This document shows, piece after piece, positions 5,217-6,905 of a stretch of 6,905 nt of DNA. The DNA comes from an uncultured Collinsella sp. (GTDB lineage Bacteria > Actinomycetota > Coriobacteriia > Coriobacteriales > Coriobacteriaceae): contig CABUVB010000099.1 in NCBI GenBank assembly GCA_902494815.1, positions 1 through 6,905 on the forward strand, written 5' to 3'. The position numbers and the translations under genes were made by a program. The notes beneath the pieces were generated by a model. It made no database searches. It had not been told where the DNA came from and saw nothing but the letters and a program-made list of their open reading frames with translations. The stretch's first letter is position 1; every line of letters starts with the position of its first letter.

Positions 5217-5792
5217 ATGCCCACGTCACAAAGCCAGAAAAAAGAAGCCATCGCCCAGGCGACCGAGCAGGAGCTCGCATCGCTCGCGGGTCGCGGCGTG
5301 CGTATCGCGGGCAACGCGTGCTCGCCGATTGTGCTGGTCAAAGGCGATTTGGACGAGGCCGAGCGTTCGGGTGGCGAGCTTGCCGCCGGCCCGGATGGCG
5401 CGGCGTTGCGCAAGGCGCTTGGGGCCATCGGCTACGCGCCCGAGGATTTTTGCGTGCTGGCAAGCGTCGCCGGCGTGGGTGACGGAGCGGTCGCGGTGGG
5501 CGAGACTCTGCCGTGCGAGCTGTTCCGCGAGGCGCTCGAGGCCTTGGACCCCGAGGCGGTCCTGCTGCTGGACGATCGCGCGGCCGATACCATGCGCGAG
5601 ACCTATGCCGACATGCTTGTGGCAATCGACGACTTCGACACCGCCATGCTCAAGCCCGGTTTGGTCGCCCATGTGCAGGGTCGCCGCGTGCTTGCGCTCG
5701 ACGGTTTTGAGGCGGCGCTCACTGACAAAGCCGCCAAGCAGCGCATGTGGGCATACATCAAGCAGCTGACCCCGGCGGCCGCTCCGCTGTAG
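5217..5792 (+). CDS. Uncharacterised protein resembling the uracil-DNA glycosylase fold, active-site motifs not conserved
   Basis: The 191-residue soluble product has no close match I can name with confidence. Its layout recalls family-4-type uracil-DNA glycosylases. A strand plus loop at 36-60 (SPIVLVKGDLDEAE, then GGELAAGPDG) stands where those enzymes have VGEAPG and the FVGPAG segment. ALRKALGAIGYAPEDFCVLASVA (62-84; split as ALRKALGAIGY and APEDFCVLASVA) matches the helix and strand after it. ELFREALEALDPEAVLLLDD (101-120) matches the segment before the core strand. The final block, DGFEAALTDKAAKQRMWAYI (162-181), lies where HPS and a conserved helix usually end the domain. The catalytic HPS is replaced by DGF and GEAPG by KGDLDEA, and only three cysteines (35, 79, 100) remain, too few for the family's 4Fe-4S cluster. 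An active glycosylase is therefore unlikely. The start at 5217 has GGAGA 4 nt upstream. It is monocistronic and divergent from thioredoxin. The fold assignment is from memory of motifs and is uncertain; the coding call is firm. Confidence 0.85.
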   Translation: MPTSQSQKKEAIAQATEQELASLAGRGVRIAGNACSPIVLVKGDLDEAERSGGELAAGPDGAALRKALGAIGYAPEDFCVLASVAGVGDGAVAVGETLPCELFREALEALDPEAVLLLDDRAADTMRETYADMLVAIDDFDTAMLKPGLVAHVQGRRVLALDGFEAALTDKAAKQRMWAYIKQLTPAAAPL

Positions 5793-5856
5793 CGGATTGG
5801 CGCCGGCGAGCGATTGCCTGGCGGGCAAGGCGCGCCTCGAGATCGGCGCCGCACTT

Positions 5857-6905
5857 CTACATCACAGCGCGCAGCTCAAACCGATCGCCGCTAATGCGGA
5901 ACTGACAGTTGCCATTCATGCGCTCCACGGCAAGTTTGATGCTCCTGGTGCCAAAGCCGTGGCCCGCATGCCGGGTCACGGGCATGCCGTCGACCATGCG
6001 CGGCGCGCGGTCAAACGTGTTGGAAACTAACAGCAGCAGCTGGCCGTCCTCTAATCGCAGGTCAAAGTCGACGTATCGCTTTCCTTGGGGTGCGGCGCTT
6101 GCGGCGGTGATAGCGTTTTCCAAGGCATTTGAGAGCACGCTAAACAGGTCGGCGTCACCTACGTGGATGGTTTCGGGTACGGCGGCGCGCAGGTTGGCGG
6201 TAATGCCGTTTCTATTGATATCCGAGTTAAATGACGAAAGCGCGATGTTTACGGTCTCGTTGGCGCAGAAGCGGCGTACGGCGGTGCGGTCGCCGGCTTC
6301 GCAGAGTTCGTCGATGCGTTTGAGCGCCTCGTCGGTGTGGCCCTCCTCAATTAAAGCGGCCAGGCCGCGTAGGAAGTGGCGCATGTCGTGGCGCAGAATC
6401 GACAGCTCGCGCCCAGATTGACGCCAAGCCTCGAGCTCTTTGATGGCGGCGCTGTCGCGGGTTTCGAGCATCCAGCGCTCTCGCTCGGCGGTTTCCTTTT
6501 CTTCGTATTCGCGCAGGTAGACGGCGAGGAACATAAGGTAGAACGCGCAGAGTGCAAAGGCCAAAAACTCAACCGTCACCACCGAGCCCGAGTGGAACAG
6601 CGTGGTGTAGACGTTGGTGGCGTAGTCAAAGATGTAATAGACGAGCGGTAGGATTAAAAGGATGCCCAGCTCGGTGGTGCTTTTAATCGCCAAGCGCGGA
6701 CCGATGTCGCCGGCCCAATGCAACAGGACGGCAAAGACGGCGAGCGTGGTCGCGATGCGCGCCAGATAGTATGCGATCTGAGAATCGGTTGCGGCAAATG
6801 CGGCGATGCCCATCCAATTGCTGAACTGGCAGCTCAGATAGGCACTCGTAATGCCGAGCACGGCAAGCAGCGGGCTCAGGCGGTAGCGCGCGCACAAATA
6901 GATGA
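5857..6905 (-). CDS. GHKL-domain sensor histidine kinase, AgrC-like (5' end cut off by window edge)
   Basis: This is a membrane sensor kinase of the AgrC/ComD type, which usually phosphorylates a LytTR-family response regulator. The frame is open to the right edge, and the only candidate start near it is a TTG at 6897, so the true start is probably outside. Counting from that TTG, about four hydrophobic segments are visible (roughly 9-24, 41-60, 77-92 and 106-128); AgrC-like sensors usually have six or so, which fits a missing N-terminus. A charged coiled-coil-like linker (129-160) leads to the phosphoacceptor motif RHDMRH with His170. The ATPase follows with the N-box NALENAITA (257-265) and the G-box GHGFGTRSI (312-320). 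The linker-type DHp is short, as in this family. No response regulator is in the window; the gene converges with the gene ending at 5792, so a partner would lie upstream, beyond the edge. Confidence 0.92.
   Translation of the reverse strand, partial: IYLCARYRLSPLLAVLGITSAYLSCQFSNWMGIAAFAATDSQIAYYLARIATTLAVFAVLLHWAGDIGPRLAIKSTTELGILLILPLVYYIFDYATNVYTTLFHSGSVVTVEFLAFALCAFYLMFLAVYLREYEEKETAERERWMLETRDSAAIKELEAWRQSGRELSILRHDMRHFLRGLAALIEEGHTDEALKRIDELCEAGDRTAVRRFCANETVNIALSSFNSDINRNGITANLRAAVPETIHVGDADLFSVLSNALENAITAASAAPQGKRYVDFDLRLEDGQLLLLVSNTFDRAPRMVDGMPVTRHAGHGFGTRSIKLAVERMNGNCQFRISGDRFELRAVM

Noticed and set aside
5226..5828. 200-codon minus-strand open frame
   Set aside because: It is antisense to the gene at 5217-5792, which has a promoter, ribosome binding site and coherent protein features.
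5793..5856. Bidirectional terminator between the convergent genes
   Set aside because: Several GC-rich inverted repeats are possible (for example the two GGCGCC copies), but none has a T-run on either strand.

Overview
The window is visibly GC-rich, with strong G/C preference at third codon positions. The gene content (NiFe-hydrogenase maturation, a nickel-responsive NikR, an AgrC-like sensor kinase) and the style of the sequence suggest a gut-type Actinobacteriota of the Coriobacteriia, such as Collinsella. That placement is inference; no rRNA or taxonomic marker is present.

Right to left on the minus strand, which carries all genes but one: positions 5857-6905 hold the C-terminal part of a GHKL-family membrane histidine kinase whose start lies beyond the right edge. 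It converges with a plus-strand gene (5217-5792) for a protein resembling the uracil-DNA glycosylase fold but apparently lacking the usual catalytic motifs. That gene diverges from a thioredoxin gene (4760-5080) across a compact promoter region containing a perfect 10-bp dyad. The thioredoxin transcript ends at a clear intrinsic terminator (4611-4648).

The rest is a nickel/hydrogenase block read leftward: a small unknown helical, His-containing protein (4290-4538); nikR (3776-4288), with an unusual His/Cys-rich N-terminal tail and a start 1 nt after the small gene's stop; a 29-bp-arm inverted repeat (3683-3752); hypF (1191-3659); hypC (799-1059); and hypD (1-799, cut by the left edge), whose GTG start overlaps the hypC stop. 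HypF makes the thiocarboxamide precursor of the cyanide ligand, and HypC and HypD form the scaffold on which Fe(CN)2CO is assembled. hypE probably follows off the left edge, and no hydrogenase structural gene is in view.

The points most worth following are the metal-binding tail on NikR with its coupled small partner, the long hairpin in the hypF leader, and the degenerate UDG-like protein. No stretch over 300 bases lacks a gene; the longest gap is 4539-4759 and holds the thioredoxin terminator and the presumed promoter of the small gene and nikR. No tRNA, rRNA, CRISPR array or transposase was seen.
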